From Pseudalkalibacillus sp051842935 (GTDB lineage: Bacteria; Bacillota; Bacilli; Bacillales; Fictibacillaceae): a DNA stretch of 64,000 bases. This document shows, in pieces, positions 26,876 through 36,500 of this stretch (the first letter of the stretch is position 1; each line of letters starts with the position of its first letter). Where the stretch lies: the NCBI RefSeq assembly GCF_051842935.1, contig NZ_JBPXRR010000001.1, forward strand, positions 2,790,001-2,854,000, given 5' to 3'. The notes beneath the pieces were generated by a model. The model had not been told where the DNA came from and did not search any database. It worked only from the letters and a program-made list of their open reading frames with translations. Made by a program: the position numbers and the translations under genes.

Positions 26876-27787
26876 ATGATAAAAAAAATCCTATTGATAT
26901 TAGGTAGTTTAGTAGGTATTGGGATTTTAGCGTTAGGTGGATATGGATATTATCTATATGACTCTGCAAAGGATACAGTAAATGAGATGCATGAACCCAT
27001 TGAATCCAGCAGACAAACGCCTCCACCAAAAGTAGATGGGAATAAAGATGAACTGGAGCCTATTTCGATCCTCTTAATGGGAGTGGATGAAAGGAAAAAT
27101 GATCAAGGTCGTTCGGATACCATGGTCATTATGACATTGAATCCCCAAGATAATTCCATGTATATGTTCAGTATACCGAGAGATACAAGAACTGAAATTG
27201 TTGGAAGAGGAACAATTGAGAAAATCAACCATGCATATGCGTACGGCGGAACTCAGATGACAATTGACACTGTAGAAAATTTCTTAGATATTCCTATTAA
27301 CTATTATTTCAAAGTGAACATGGAATCTTTTAAAGACATCGTAAATACGATGGGTGGAGTTAGTGTCAATAATAGCTTCGGCTTCTCAGCTGGAAGATAT
27401 AGTTTCTCTGAGGGGAATATTCATTTGAATGGAGATGAAGCCCTGGCTTATGCCAGAATGCGTAAGAAAGACCCTCGTGGTGATTTAGGTAGAAACGATC
27501 GTCAGCGTCAAATCATTACAGCGGTCATTAACGAAGGTGCTCAAGTATCCACTATCACGAAGTTTGATGACATCTTAAATGTTCTTGGTAAAAACATTAA
27601 GACCAACATGACGTTTGATGAGATGAAAGAGGTTCAGAAAAACTATAAAGATGTTCGACATAACATCGAGACTTTTGAAGTAAAAGGACATGGACAAACC
27701 ATTGATAAACTTTGGTATTATATCGTTTCTGACGAGGAACGTAATCAAATTACGAACAAACTGAAAAGTCACTTGGAATTGAGCTAG
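26876..27787 (+). CDS. LytR-CpsA-Psr (LCP) family wall-polymer ligase
   Basis: Transfers undecaprenyl-PP-linked glycopolymers to peptidoglycan outside the membrane. A single N-terminal membrane helix (about 4-26) is followed by the LCP domain: ILLMGVDERKNDQGRSDTM, FSIPRDTRTEI, KINHAYAYGG and ARMRKKDPRGDLGRNDRQR, which contain the conserved Arg and Asp residues binding the pyrophosphate lipid. The 303-aa length is typical. Being one gene away from the polysaccharide operon suggests that polymer is wall-linked, though a teichoic acid role is possible. Confidence 0.93.
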   Translation: MIKKILLILGSLVGIGILALGGYGYYLYDSAKDTVNEMHEPIESSRQTPPPKVDGNKDELEPISILLMGVDERKNDQGRSDTMVIMTLNPQDNSMYMFSIPRDTRTEIVGRGTIEKINHAYAYGGTQMTIDTVENFLDIPINYYFKVNMESFKDIVNTMGGVSVNNSFGFSAGRYSFSEGNIHLNGDEALAYARMRKKDPRGDLGRNDRQRQIITAVINEGAQVSTITKFDDILNVLGKNIKTNMTFDEMKEVQKNYKDVRHNIETFEVKGHGQTIDKLWYYIVSDEERNQITNKLKSHLELS

Positions 27788-27814
27788 AGCGGATTTTACT
27801 CCGCTCTTTTTTTG
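27786..27814 (+). terminator. terminator of the LCP gene
   Basis: AGAGCGGA/TCCGCTCT stem with a 6-nt loop and a TTTTTTT run. It overlaps the end of the convergent VanZ gene. Confidence 0.85.
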
Positions 27815-28272
27815 TGTATGTTTTTTATGAAGATGGTACCTAGTATGATGCCAACCGTGTCAATGAGGACATCTTCAACATGCGGACTTCTGTTCGGCGT
27901 AAATCCCTGGTGGATTTCATCTGATGCTGCGTATAACACACCCAATATTATCGCAAGCCATAAACTGTAATTTAATGTCTTAGTGCGGTATTGCGCTCTA
28001 AATAGCAATACACCCAATATGAAATAGACTGTGAGGTGTGCACCTTTACGAATGAAGAATTCCAAAAAACGAGCTTCCCCAAGAGCTTCTATGCTCACTT
28101 CTTCACCTGCATAGTCAAAGTTCACAAAGCTGAATGTATTCACCCACTCCAATGGAATCTTTCCACTTAGAAACGGCTTGATATCCTGATCCTCATACGG
28201 TTGCGAGGAAGAATAAAAGATAACCCCAGCCCAGAGTAGAACCGGCAACCAATAGACGATAAACTTCTTCAT
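27796..28272 (-). CDS. VanZ-family membrane protein
   Basis: 158 aa with about four transmembrane segments. It carries the VanZ marks: an N-terminal helix ending WAGVIFYSSSQP, then FFIRKGAHLTVYFILGVLLF and YAASDEIHQGFTPNRSPHVEDVLIDTVG, with the conserved ASDExHQxFxPxRxxxxxDVxxD pattern. Family members affect resistance to teicoplanin-type antibiotics and other envelope phenotypes, mostly by unknown means. It converges on the LCP gene. Confidence 0.9.
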   Translation of the reverse strand: MKKFIVYWLPVLLWAGVIFYSSSQPYEDQDIKPFLSGKIPLEWVNTFSFVNFDYAGEEVSIEALGEARFLEFFIRKGAHLTVYFILGVLLFRAQYRTKTLNYSLWLAIILGVLYAASDEIHQGFTPNRSPHVEDVLIDTVGIILGTIFIKNIHKKRAE

Positions 28273-28340
28273 AACCGAACTCCTTTATGTACCTGGTACC
28301 TTTTCAGAACCCTTGGTATATCTATGTTAAACTTCAGTGC

Positions 28341-28370
28341 CTGACACCGATTAGAAACCCTTGATATAAT
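28341..28370 (+). promoter_or_regulatory. promoter of the small membrane-protein pair
   Basis: CTGACA (28341-28346), 18-nt spacer and TATAAT (28365-28370). A similar AGAACCCTTGGTATA sequence occurs about 45 nt earlier (near 28309), a partial direct repeat of the -10 region. Confidence 0.45.
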
Positions 28371-28474
28371 GGATATGTACGGAAGTACTTGGCACTAGTA
28401 TAATTTTGAGACCTTTTTCTTTTTTGTGCGTATACATTAATGTTAGAGCTTTCAACTTGAAAGGAAGAATTCAA

Positions 28475-28801
28475 ATGAAGACATATAAAATATTACAATG
28501 GATTACGGGTGGTTGTGAAGCACTATTAGCAATTCCTGTTCTTGGAGGGGCATTTGTAATCGGCAATGGCTATGTACCATTATTCGTGATGCTTGGGTTG
28601 CACATCCTGACTCTGATTTATGCGAGTAAAGAAGCGAGCATTGGGTTCCAGCGTGCAGGAAGCATTTTGGGCATCATCACCTCCGCCATAGCCTGGATTC
28701 CGTTTATCGGTTGGTTCATGCACAGCCTTACAGCAATTGTACTTCTCATCAGTGCTATATTCAGTGATAAAGAGAAAACAAAAGTCAAAGCGATTGATTA
28801 G
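28475..28801 (+). CDS. small hydrophobic membrane protein, unknown family
   Basis: 108 aa with three likely transmembrane helices (about 10-28, 32-50, 62-95) and a short charged tail. I chose the ATG at 28475, which has AAAGGAAG upstream; a longer frame to 28406 lacks a ribosome site. It is followed 32 nt later by a DUF4870 gene in the same direction, so the two are probably co-transcribed and may work together in the membrane. No function is evident. Confidence 0.72.
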   Translation: MKTYKILQWITGGCEALLAIPVLGGAFVIGNGYVPLFVMLGLHILTLIYASKEASIGFQRAGSILGIITSAIAWIPFIGWFMHSLTAIVLLISAIFSDKEKTKVKAID

Positions 28802-28833
28802 TTGCCTAAATATTAATAAAGGAGTGATGAAAC

Positions 28834-29196
28834 ATGGAAACAAATCACGATACACTAACAAAGAATGAAAAGAATTGGGGCATGTATGTTCATTTAGCTG
28901 CATTTATTGGCTATCTTACAGCTGCACTCGGGTTTATTCTGGGTCCCCTAGTCTTATGGTTAATTAAAAAAGATGAGTCATCTTATATTGACTATCATGG
29001 AAAAGAAGCGGTGAATTTCCAAATCAGCTTTTTCTTATATGGATTGATTGCTGGTGCACTGATGTTGGTCCTTATTGGAATGGTCCTTCTCCCTATAGTG
29101 GTGATTCTTCATTTAATCTTCATGATCATCGGCACCATTAAAGCGAGTGAAGGAAATTATTATCGCTATCCACTAACGATTCGATTCATAAAATAA
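28834..29196 (+). CDS. DUF4870 (Tic20-like) membrane protein
   Basis: 120 aa with the recognisable DUF4870 course: an N-terminal KNWGMYVHLAAFIGYL helix, LGPLVLWLIKKDES, then the DYHGKEAVNFQISF amphipathic segment and two more helices, ending GNYYRYPLTIRFIK. The ATG follows AAAGGAGTG. Function of the family is unknown. It closes a two-gene unit with the protein at 28475 and is followed by a strong terminator. Confidence 0.88.
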   Translation: METNHDTLTKNEKNWGMYVHLAAFIGYLTAALGFILGPLVLWLIKKDESSYIDYHGKEAVNFQISFFLYGLIAGALMLVLIGMVLLPIVVILHLIFMIIGTIKASEGNYYRYPLTIRFIK

Positions 29197-29222
29197 CGCT
29201 AAAGCAAATTGCATAAAGTATT

Positions 29223-29260
29223 GAGGTGGAATTAGTACGTTAATTCACACCTCTTTTTTT
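29223..29260 (+). terminator. terminator after the DUF4870 gene
   Basis: GAGGTG-GAATTA pairs with TTAATTC-A-CACCTC, followed by TTTTTTT. Confidence 0.82.
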
Positions 29261-29324
29261 ATGTGACTGATGCTAAAATAGATATTAAATCATAACAAAA
29301 AAGTCTAAATCAGGGAGGTCTAGT

Positions 29325-30062
29325 ATGGGATGGTTTTTGGTTTATTTTATTATGGGATGTTTTATAATCCTTTCTTTAATGTCAATTGGTTGGTTCATAT
29401 ATGCCTATCGGATAAAATCTTGGAAGTTTATGATTGTTTCACTCCTCTTCTATCTCCCAATGTCGATTGCTCTTATGAAAATTCCGCTCGAATCTGCCCT
29501 TTACCTCTTAGCCCTATGGAACTTGGTGGTGATCATATTTTGTTTACGGTTTTCGTTCCAGAAGAAGTCTACTGCTAGAATATTCGTATCTTTCATCCTA
29601 CTGATCTCTTTCTTCGCCGCTTTCATTCCCATTTTTCATGAAACTATCCAGCACGAAATTATTGTAAGAAAAATGGACACTACTGAGATTCCTGTACCCG
29701 TTGTCAAAATCAATGATGAAGCTTCTTTAATTGGAAAAGTTGAAAGAATGTGCTGGGGGATTGATTGTATGGAAGGACACCCTGGGCCATATGTACTTCC
29801 CATTGATCCGATAGGTATAGCGGAGTTTGATATTCAGGGTAAAGCACATATTGAAATCAATTTAAATCAAACAGAGAGAGATTATAAATCTATTCGGTAT
29901 ATGTACATAGAGAATGATGAAATACATGATAAAACAATCCAAAGATCTTCATTTACCTTACCTTCAACCATACCTGAACAAGTTGTTAAAGTAACTGTAG
30001 AAATGAAAGATACACAAAAGTTCACTTTCGCTTTTGGAATCAGAAATGGGAACAGACCTTAA
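29325..30062 (+). CDS. hypothetical membrane protein
   Basis: 245 aa; three or four N-terminal membrane helices (about 3-27, 34-52, 56-74, 84-105) followed by a soluble C-terminal half of about 135 residues, probably outside the cell. That half has two cysteines in MCWGIDCMEG, which could form a disulfide. GGGAGGTCTAGT precedes the ATG. It has its own terminator at both sides, so it is a single-gene unit. I recognise no family. Confidence 0.7.
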   Translation: MGWFLVYFIMGCFIILSLMSIGWFIYAYRIKSWKFMIVSLLFYLPMSIALMKIPLESALYLLALWNLVVIIFCLRFSFQKKSTARIFVSFILLISFFAAFIPIFHETIQHEIIVRKMDTTEIPVPVVKINDEASLIGKVERMCWGIDCMEGHPGPYVLPIDPIGIAEFDIQGKAHIEINLNQTERDYKSIRYMYIENDEIHDKTIQRSSFTLPSTIPEQVVKVTVEMKDTQKFTFAFGIRNGNRP

Positions 30063-30091
30063 AAATTCACAAGCAATGATTCCGAACTACA

Positions 30092-30130
30092 GATGCATCC
30101 TTTTCAAAAGGATATGCATCTTTTCTTTTC
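30092..30130 (+). terminator. terminator after the 245-aa membrane protein gene
   Basis: GATGCATCCTTTT/AAAAGGATATGCATC hairpin with TTTTCTTTTC. Confidence 0.8.
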
Positions 30131-30228
30131 TAACTTTTCTCCCACATAAAAATTCTTAAGGGTCTCTTCCTTATAACAATTTGGTAGACATAACATTTCT
30201 TTACCCTCGAGAACAGTATTTTATGGTG

Positions 30229-30237
30229 TGATATAAT
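30229..30237 (+). promoter_or_regulatory. extended -10 promoter of the PIG-L gene
   Basis: TGA-TATAAT, 33 nt before the start codon; the -35 is not convincing. Confidence 0.45.
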
Positions 30238-30270
30238 ATTTCTTTAGAACAATTAAAGGACGGTTTTATA

Positions 30271-31011
30271 ATGAGAGTTAAAAGCTTTACAGTTTTATTA
30301 CTCATCATTTTCTTTATAGGCTTTATGATATTTACTGCTTCAAAACCTAAAGGGGTAGCGATATTCTATTCACCTCATCCAGATGATGAAACCTTATCTA
30401 TGGGTTCTACCATTGTGCATTACATAAAGCAAGGGTATGACGTGCATGTTGTCCTTTTGACCGAAGGCGGAGGATCCGCAGTTAAAGGAAAGATAAATGA
30501 AAAATTACAAAACGAGAAGAAAGCTCCTCTAACGGTAGAAGAATTCAAGAAAGCTAGAGTGAAAGAATTTAAACTTGCTGTCAGTGAATTAGGTGCAGAT
30601 GAGGAAAATGTCCATATATATGGTTTCACAGACGGGAATCTGAAGATCGATAATGTCAATTCGGTCATGGCAAACTTTGACGAAAGATATCCAAAAGCTC
30701 AACATTTCGCCTTCAGTTATTATGATCCACATCCTGACCATGCAGCAACAGGAAAAGCGTTGCGGGACCTTCTTCAATCAGGGCGTGTGAACGAAGGGAT
30801 GTTCTTTGTTCCCCGATATGTAGATGTGAATGTTGGTGAGATTGCACCGTTTGAATTCCGTTATTTGAAGGATGTAAAACCTGCATTGGATGCCTATGGT
30901 ATATGGAATCCTGAGAACGGTTTTTATAGTATAGGGAAGATTTCAGTCACTGAATCATTTAAGTTAATGGAAAAAGATCCAAAAAATAAATGGCATAAAT
31001 TAGAGAAATAG
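30271..31011 (+). CDS. PIG-L/LmbE-family N-deacetylase, membrane-anchored
   Basis: A zinc-dependent deacetylase of the family that removes N-acetyl groups from sugars or sugar-like substrates. The N-terminus has a signal anchor (about 6-24). The signature YSPHPDDETLSMG follows at about residues 35-47 and the second metal site is SYYDPHPDHAATG near 150-162. Outside location is likely from the anchor. Its stop overlaps the possible GTG of the next gene (TAGTG), so it is coupled to an HGSNAT-like acetyltransferase. The substrate is not known. Confidence 0.87.
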   Translation: MRVKSFTVLLLIIFFIGFMIFTASKPKGVAIFYSPHPDDETLSMGSTIVHYIKQGYDVHVVLLTEGGGSAVKGKINEKLQNEKKAPLTVEEFKKARVKEFKLAVSELGADEENVHIYGFTDGNLKIDNVNSVMANFDERYPKAQHFAFSYYDPHPDHAATGKALRDLLQSGRVNEGMFFVPRYVDVNVGEIAPFEFRYLKDVKPALDAYGIWNPENGFYSIGKISVTESFKLMEKDPKNKWHKLEK

Positions 31012-31025
31012 TGGGGCTTTTAATA

Positions 31026-32108
31026 ATGAAAGAAATCAAATTAAGTAGAAGAATTGATGCGCTGGATATTGCACGAGGTATTTTGGTTATTTTAGCTTTG
31101 TTTGTGAGTAATATCCCACCAGGTGGTTATGAATCGTTACGACACGCTCCATGGTATGGATTAACCATTTCCGATGTATTGTTCCCGGGATTTTTGACGT
31201 TATTTGGAGCAGGATTGGCTGTAGCGTATCGAAATAGTATCCGGTGGAAAAAAGTGTTTAAAAGGACTTTCTGGTTTTGGGTAATCGGACTTGCTTATAA
31301 TGCTGTCGTCACTTGGAATAATGATTTAAGTACTTTAAGAATTACAGGTGTATTACAGCTTTTTGCAATCTCTGGTTTAATTGCTGTAATTCTTACCATT
31401 GTTAGCCGAACTTGGTTGTACGTTACATCTACAGCATTGGTCATATTAATTGGTTATTCAATCTTGCTAAGCTTTGGGGGGCAAAGCTGTACAGATCAAC
31501 TTGTACAACCTGACTGTAATCCATTACATAAGATAGATGCTATGATCTATGGAAATGAACATACTTATCATAATGGAACTAAGGGATATGACCCTGAAGG
31601 GACCCTCTCAATGATTTCTGCAGTAGCAAACATCCTATTAGGTTATGGTGCATCCAGAATCATACTGGCTGCAAAACGCTATAAAGTGAGGTTGTTGACG
31701 GTCTATGCATTAGGATTGATTGCAATCACACCGGTCTTTTCTCTATTTGTACCAATTGCAAAAAAGATATGGACTCCATCATTTGTAACCTTAACCTCTG
31801 GCATTACCATTCTAGTTTTGGCCATTATATATTATATTTATGATCAAAAGTTTGCTGACCAAGTAAAAGCACCTACATTTCTAATGGCATTGGGGAGAAA
31901 CAGTCTATTAATTTATTTCGGTAAAGACCTTGTTACTTCTGTATTACAGAATCTCAAGGTTGATACTCAATCCATTCAAATGTGGTTAAGAGACTTCATT
32001 CCTGAAGCTGTACCACACGGACACCTCATTTATGCATTAGGCATTCTAGGCTTATGGACAATTCTAGCCCTGTATTTACACCGGAAAGAATGGTATTTTA
32101 AAGTCTAA
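31026..32108 (+). CDS. HGSNAT-like transmembrane acetyltransferase (DUF1624/DUF5009 type)
   Basis: 360 aa, about ten membrane helices. The start SRRIDALDIARGILVILALF and the following NIPPGGYESLRHAPW and ISDVLFPGFLTLFGAGLA match the bacterial relatives of heparan-alpha-glucosaminide N-acetyltransferase, which move acetyl groups across the membrane to sugar amines. The ATG at 31026 has GGGG 10 nt upstream; a GTG at 31011 is possible. Pairing with a deacetylase suggests N-acetyl editing of an envelope glycan; this is inference. Confidence 0.78.
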   Translation: MKEIKLSRRIDALDIARGILVILALFVSNIPPGGYESLRHAPWYGLTISDVLFPGFLTLFGAGLAVAYRNSIRWKKVFKRTFWFWVIGLAYNAVVTWNNDLSTLRITGVLQLFAISGLIAVILTIVSRTWLYVTSTALVILIGYSILLSFGGQSCTDQLVQPDCNPLHKIDAMIYGNEHTYHNGTKGYDPEGTLSMISAVANILLGYGASRIILAAKRYKVRLLTVYALGLIAITPVFSLFVPIAKKIWTPSFVTLTSGITILVLAIIYYIYDQKFADQVKAPTFLMALGRNSLLIYFGKDLVTSVLQNLKVDTQSIQMWLRDFIPEAVPHGHLIYALGILGLWTILALYLHRKEWYFKV

Positions 32109-32516
32109 TGACAAAGAACCTCTCTACCTAAACCTAATATCCGGTTAATGCAGAGGTGCAAATGAAAAAATATCAAAGTAAAACGCACTGGATTTCACAA
32201 TGAATTCACAGTGCGTTTTTTATTCTTATATTAAACGATTTCAATATTTTCAGTTCAAAATCCATATGTATTCACCAACTAACACCGACTTAATGGATTA
32301 CGAATTTGTGTTGTAATGTGTATGAGATTTCAAAGGAAACTTGAAAATTATGTTAAAATGTAGGTGCGAAGGATAGTATTAAACAGGTGTTTTTTATAAT
32401 AAAGAGTCTTTAATTACACTTATATTTCACAATAAGTTTTTTTGACAAAAATCTTCATAATGTTTTTTTAAGAATGAGAAGGTTACAAAAACTACCGAAG
32501 ATTTAAGGAGGAAGTA
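32109..32516 (+). other. intergenic region with terminator and promoter-like element
   Basis: The 408-nt gap holds a hairpin ACCTCT/AGAGGT (about 32118-32156) and a strong terminator at 32181-32224 (AAACGCACTG with CAGTGCGTTT, then T-rich). Further right it is AT-rich, with a TTGACA at 32442-32447 lacking a clear -10. No ORF with a ribosome site was seen. Confidence 0.6.
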
Positions 32517-32789
32517 ATGAACTCTAACACATTACTTAATCTAATGGTATTTATAATTAATGTTCTGTTTTTAACAGTAATAGCACTCTTTGCTGTTTGG
32601 GGTTTCTTTAGTATTATTTTTTATTATATATGGTTGGCCATCGGAATAGTTAGTGCAATTTGGTTTGCGTTTTACTTTAGGAGATTTACAAATGGAAAAG
32701 AATTTATGATTAAAAGTCTTTTACATGGGACTTTTATTTATACTGTTCTCATAGTTTTTAATGTTATACAAGCGGTACTTTTCAGCTAG
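32517..32789 (+). CDS. small hydrophobic membrane protein, unknown
   Basis: 90 aa with three membrane helices (about 6-30, 32-50, 64-88). AAGGAGGAAGTA before the ATG is a near-perfect ribosome site. It is AT-rich and has no recognisable domain. It may form a unit with the membrane protein 115 nt downstream. Confidence 0.65.
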   Translation: MNSNTLLNLMVFIINVLFLTVIALFAVWGFFSIIFYYIWLAIGIVSAIWFAFYFRRFTNGKEFMIKSLLHGTFIYTVLIVFNVIQAVLFS

Positions 32790-32903
32790 CACCTAACCAT
32801 CTATCTGATGTATATTTTAGTCTTCTTCATAACCAGTGGCATTGATCTAAGTAGGAAGAAGCCTTTATTTATTATGAAAATTTATAGGTTTTTGGAGGTC
32901 AGC

Positions 32904-33344
32904 ATGATATTAAAGAAGCTTAATGCTTCAATTGTAACATATTGGATTTCATGTATTGTTGTGTTCTTGATGTTAAGTCCAACTGAATTTGTTCTCACAG
33001 ACTTCCAAGATATGAATAGTGTTATAAATAGTTTCTCGCTATTTTCCTATGTGATTTTTTTGGGTGTATTTTTATATGCATATCCGGTTGGAATAGTTGC
33101 AGAATTGATACTGAGAAAAATACCAGCAGGAAAAAGTAGTTTTAAATTTATTATTTATATTTTCTTTGCAATTGTAGTAGCAGTTTTATTTATGTTTTCA
33201 CTATTGGGGCTGAGCTTTTTTTCAATTGTGGTAGCATGTTTATTTTTTGTAATTGAAGAGTTACTGTTTAATCGAATAAGCTTAAAACAATATAAAACCA
33301 TCATGGTTGTATCCTATATAATTTTTGTAATGACCTTATTTTGA
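32904..33344 (+). CDS. hypothetical four-helix membrane protein
   Basis: 146 aa with about four membrane spans. The ATG at 32904 has TTGGAGGTCAGC upstream; a longer frame from 32808 has no ribosome site. The layout is like that of small Bacillus membrane proteins of the UPF0715 sort, but I cannot confirm a family. No functional clue comes from the neighbours. Confidence 0.62.
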   Translation: MILKKLNASIVTYWISCIVVFLMLSPTEFVLTDFQDMNSVINSFSLFSYVIFLGVFLYAYPVGIVAELILRKIPAGKSSFKFIIYIFFAIVVAVLFMFSLLGLSFFSIVVACLFFVIEELLFNRISLKQYKTIMVVSYIIFVMTLF

Positions 33345-33473
33345 ATCCTTTTTAAATAGAATTTGGTTATTCAATATATGCGACCCGGCTTTGAGTATTT
33401 TAAAAGAATTACTGTGTTTCATTTTGAACCTCACAAGTAAACCCGTTACTAACATAAGGTATGTTTTTTCATA

Positions 33474-33510
33474 GAAAAAAAGAGCGAGGGATTTCCCTCG
33501 CTCTTTTTCT
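33474..33510. terminator. bidirectional terminator
   Basis: AGAGCGAGGGA/TCCCTCGCTCT stem with A-run on one side and T-run on the other. It ends the 1396-aa subtilase gene on the minus strand and the membrane-protein unit on the plus strand. Confidence 0.88.
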
Positions 33511-33511
33511 A

Positions 33512-36500
33512 TTAATCTTGTAACGCTTTACGAAGTTGGTTCTTAACTTCTTCTGATACCGCACTGTCTCCACCAAGAACGTGAACCGTTTGGATATCAT
33601 TTGTTGTGTCATACTTCGTCAAGAAAGCTTTCACTTCTTTTGGAAGTTCTTTTGATTTCACTAGTACTAGCGAGCTGTCATTCATTGTTACTAGTGGAGT
33701 CGCAGACAATGCATCTGGGAAGTTATCTCCACTTGCTACAAACAGCTTGTTGGAATCTAAAGCAAATTGCTCTAAGATCGCAACTAATGTACCGTAGCGG
33801 TTAGCTCCTTTAAGTCGCTCTACCATACCTGCTACTTCTTCAGCAGCCTGGTAAGCAGAATCTTTCACCGCTGCAGTTCCTCCAAGAACGTATACATCTT
33901 CGTTCGTAAGAACTGCTTCCGCTTCTTTAGTCAGAGATTCACCATCAGTAAGGACGATCGGCATGTGATATTCACCAGCAACCGCTCCCGCACTTAGTGC
34001 ATCAGCAAAGTTCTTACCGGTTGCAAGGAATACACCGTTACCTGACATAAATCCTTCATCTTGAAGTTTTTCAACGATTGCCATGTTGGTACCGTAACGG
34101 TTCTTTTGATCACCTGTACCAGCAAGACGCTCAATGTTGTTTTCGTCAATCTTCAATTCGTCAGTAAGTGTTTTTACAACGTCTTTCGATACAACACCTT
34201 CACCACCGACGATGATGACGTTTTCTGCTCCAAGACGAGTGATTTCATCCTTCACGTCTTTTGTAAGCCCTTTGCTACCAACCAATAGGATTGGTGCATC
34301 GTAATGAGCTGCGAGTGGACCAGCAGATAACGCATCAGGGAAGTTCCATGCAGTAGCAAGTATAATCGTTTTACTATCCTCTGCTACAAATCCGTCTGGA
34401 TACATCGTTTTAGATGTTTCAACAGATGTTAGAATACGATCTTGCCCTTTGATGACATTGATCATATCCCCGACGATTTCTACTGGTAACAATGTCAACA
34501 CTTCATCCGTATCAGCATCTTTCAAGAATACTCCAGAATAGAAATCTCCGCTTTCTTTAGGAGCCGTAATCTTAACGTCAGTTGTCAGCTTTTCACTTAC
34601 GCCAAGTTTTACAACTTCATCAGAAGTTTCAACGGATCCTTTGCCTTTCTCACCTGGATCAAGCACTCTTGCTTCTGTCAATGTAAAGTCAATATCCGTT
34701 GGACCACCTGATACTGTAGAGTAACCGTAGACTGCAACTAGATATTCACCGTCTTCTAGGCTCTTGAAGGATACCTCTTCATCAGAGGAAGCAGATCCGG
34801 AAGAACCAATCATTACTGGCTTTCCATCAACCATTTTGTAGAACTCTAAATCTACATCATCACTTGGATTTGTAGGATTAGAAGTCTTCACAGTCAAGGA
34901 AACATTATTCTTAAGTGTTAGTGACTTAGTAAAGTAACCTTTGTTTGGAACAGTTTCACGAGTCTTCATGCTTTCAGGATTACTGAATGCAGCACCTTCT
35001 ACCTTTACATTACGAGCATCTTTAAGGTAGTTATGGAAAGTAACAGATTCCGTTACTTTTTCTCCAGCTTTCGGCTGGTTCATTGTAATTTTACCCGGAG
35101 TTTTCGCTACTCCTTGTACGAAAGCATCAAGGGAGAACTTGTTCATTTCTTTTCCAGGTTGTGGCGCAAATGAACCGTATACCGCTACTTCCCAAACGCC
35201 TGGCTTAGGAGATTCAAATACATTTTCTTCTACACCAAGTCCGCCGTTGCCATAACCAGCATAACCCTGGTAACTACTCACTTCGTAACCGTCTGGGTTG
35301 AATACGATCATACGTACTCTACCTTGGTATTCTCCACTTTCCTTTAATGCACTTAATGCAAAACGAACTTTGTCAGCACCTGGTTTTACATCAAAGTAAT
35401 AGCTCTTAGAACGTGAAGCTTGTACTTCACCTTCATAGCTATGACGGAAGTGGTTTTCAGCAGTGAATTGATCACCATGCACAATGGTTTGGTAAGAACG
35501 TGCTTCAACATATGGAGTAGAAGCATCATCAATTACTAGAGTACCTTCGTTTCTACCGACTTTTAGTGCATCTGTGTCATAATTCACCTTTACAACTTCA
35601 CTCTTACCTGGTTCAAGTGTCATTGAAGATTTGGATGGCGTAAACCAACCTTCACTTGCTTTTAATGTAAGGTTCTTTTTCTCATCAGAAGTGTTCGTCA
35701 CAAGGACTTCTACTTCTTCAGGCGTTTCACCGTTTCTTACATACAGGCCTTCACCACCGGATACTTTTTCTCCGTGGTAAACTGTTACATCTACTTCTTT
35801 CAACTCGTTGATGAAGTTGGATTTCAAGTAATCAAATGCAGCTGGTACATCAATTAAACCAGCACCTTGTTGAGTACGAGTGTACCCTTCCATTGGGTTT
35901 GCTGTTTGAATCAATGCTTCCCGAACTGTTTCGTAATTAAATGGTACACGGTCTGTTTCTGCTGCATCCTTTAAAGCTGCAACGACACCCGCTACGTAAG
36001 GAGCTGACATACTCGTTCCTTGAAGAACATCATAGTTCCCTAAGTGTGCAGGGTATGCTGCAAAAGATGCCCCTGGAGCTACGATATCAGGTTTTTGCAT
36101 TCCATCCTCACGAGGACCGTTAGAAGAGAAGTACCATAAACCATCCGCAGGATTCGGGTTACCATCCTTGTCTTTTCCGTATGGATACGCTCCATACTCT
36201 GTTGCCCACATCGTACTGTTGATGTGTGCACCAACTGAAATCGCATCTGAACTTGTTCCTGGAGATCCTACTGTATCTGCCCCAGGACCGCTGTTTCCAG
36301 CTGAGATAACAAATACAATTCCATGATCTTCAGATAAGATGTTTACGAGTTGGTCATCAGCGTCTGTTCCATCATTCAAGTCAGGTTGAGAACCTAAACT
36401 CATATTTGCTACGTCTGCACCAAATCCACCTTCAGACTCAGGCAAGGCTGCATCAACCATAGAACTCATGATACTAAAAGTAGATGCTCCACCAGTAGCT

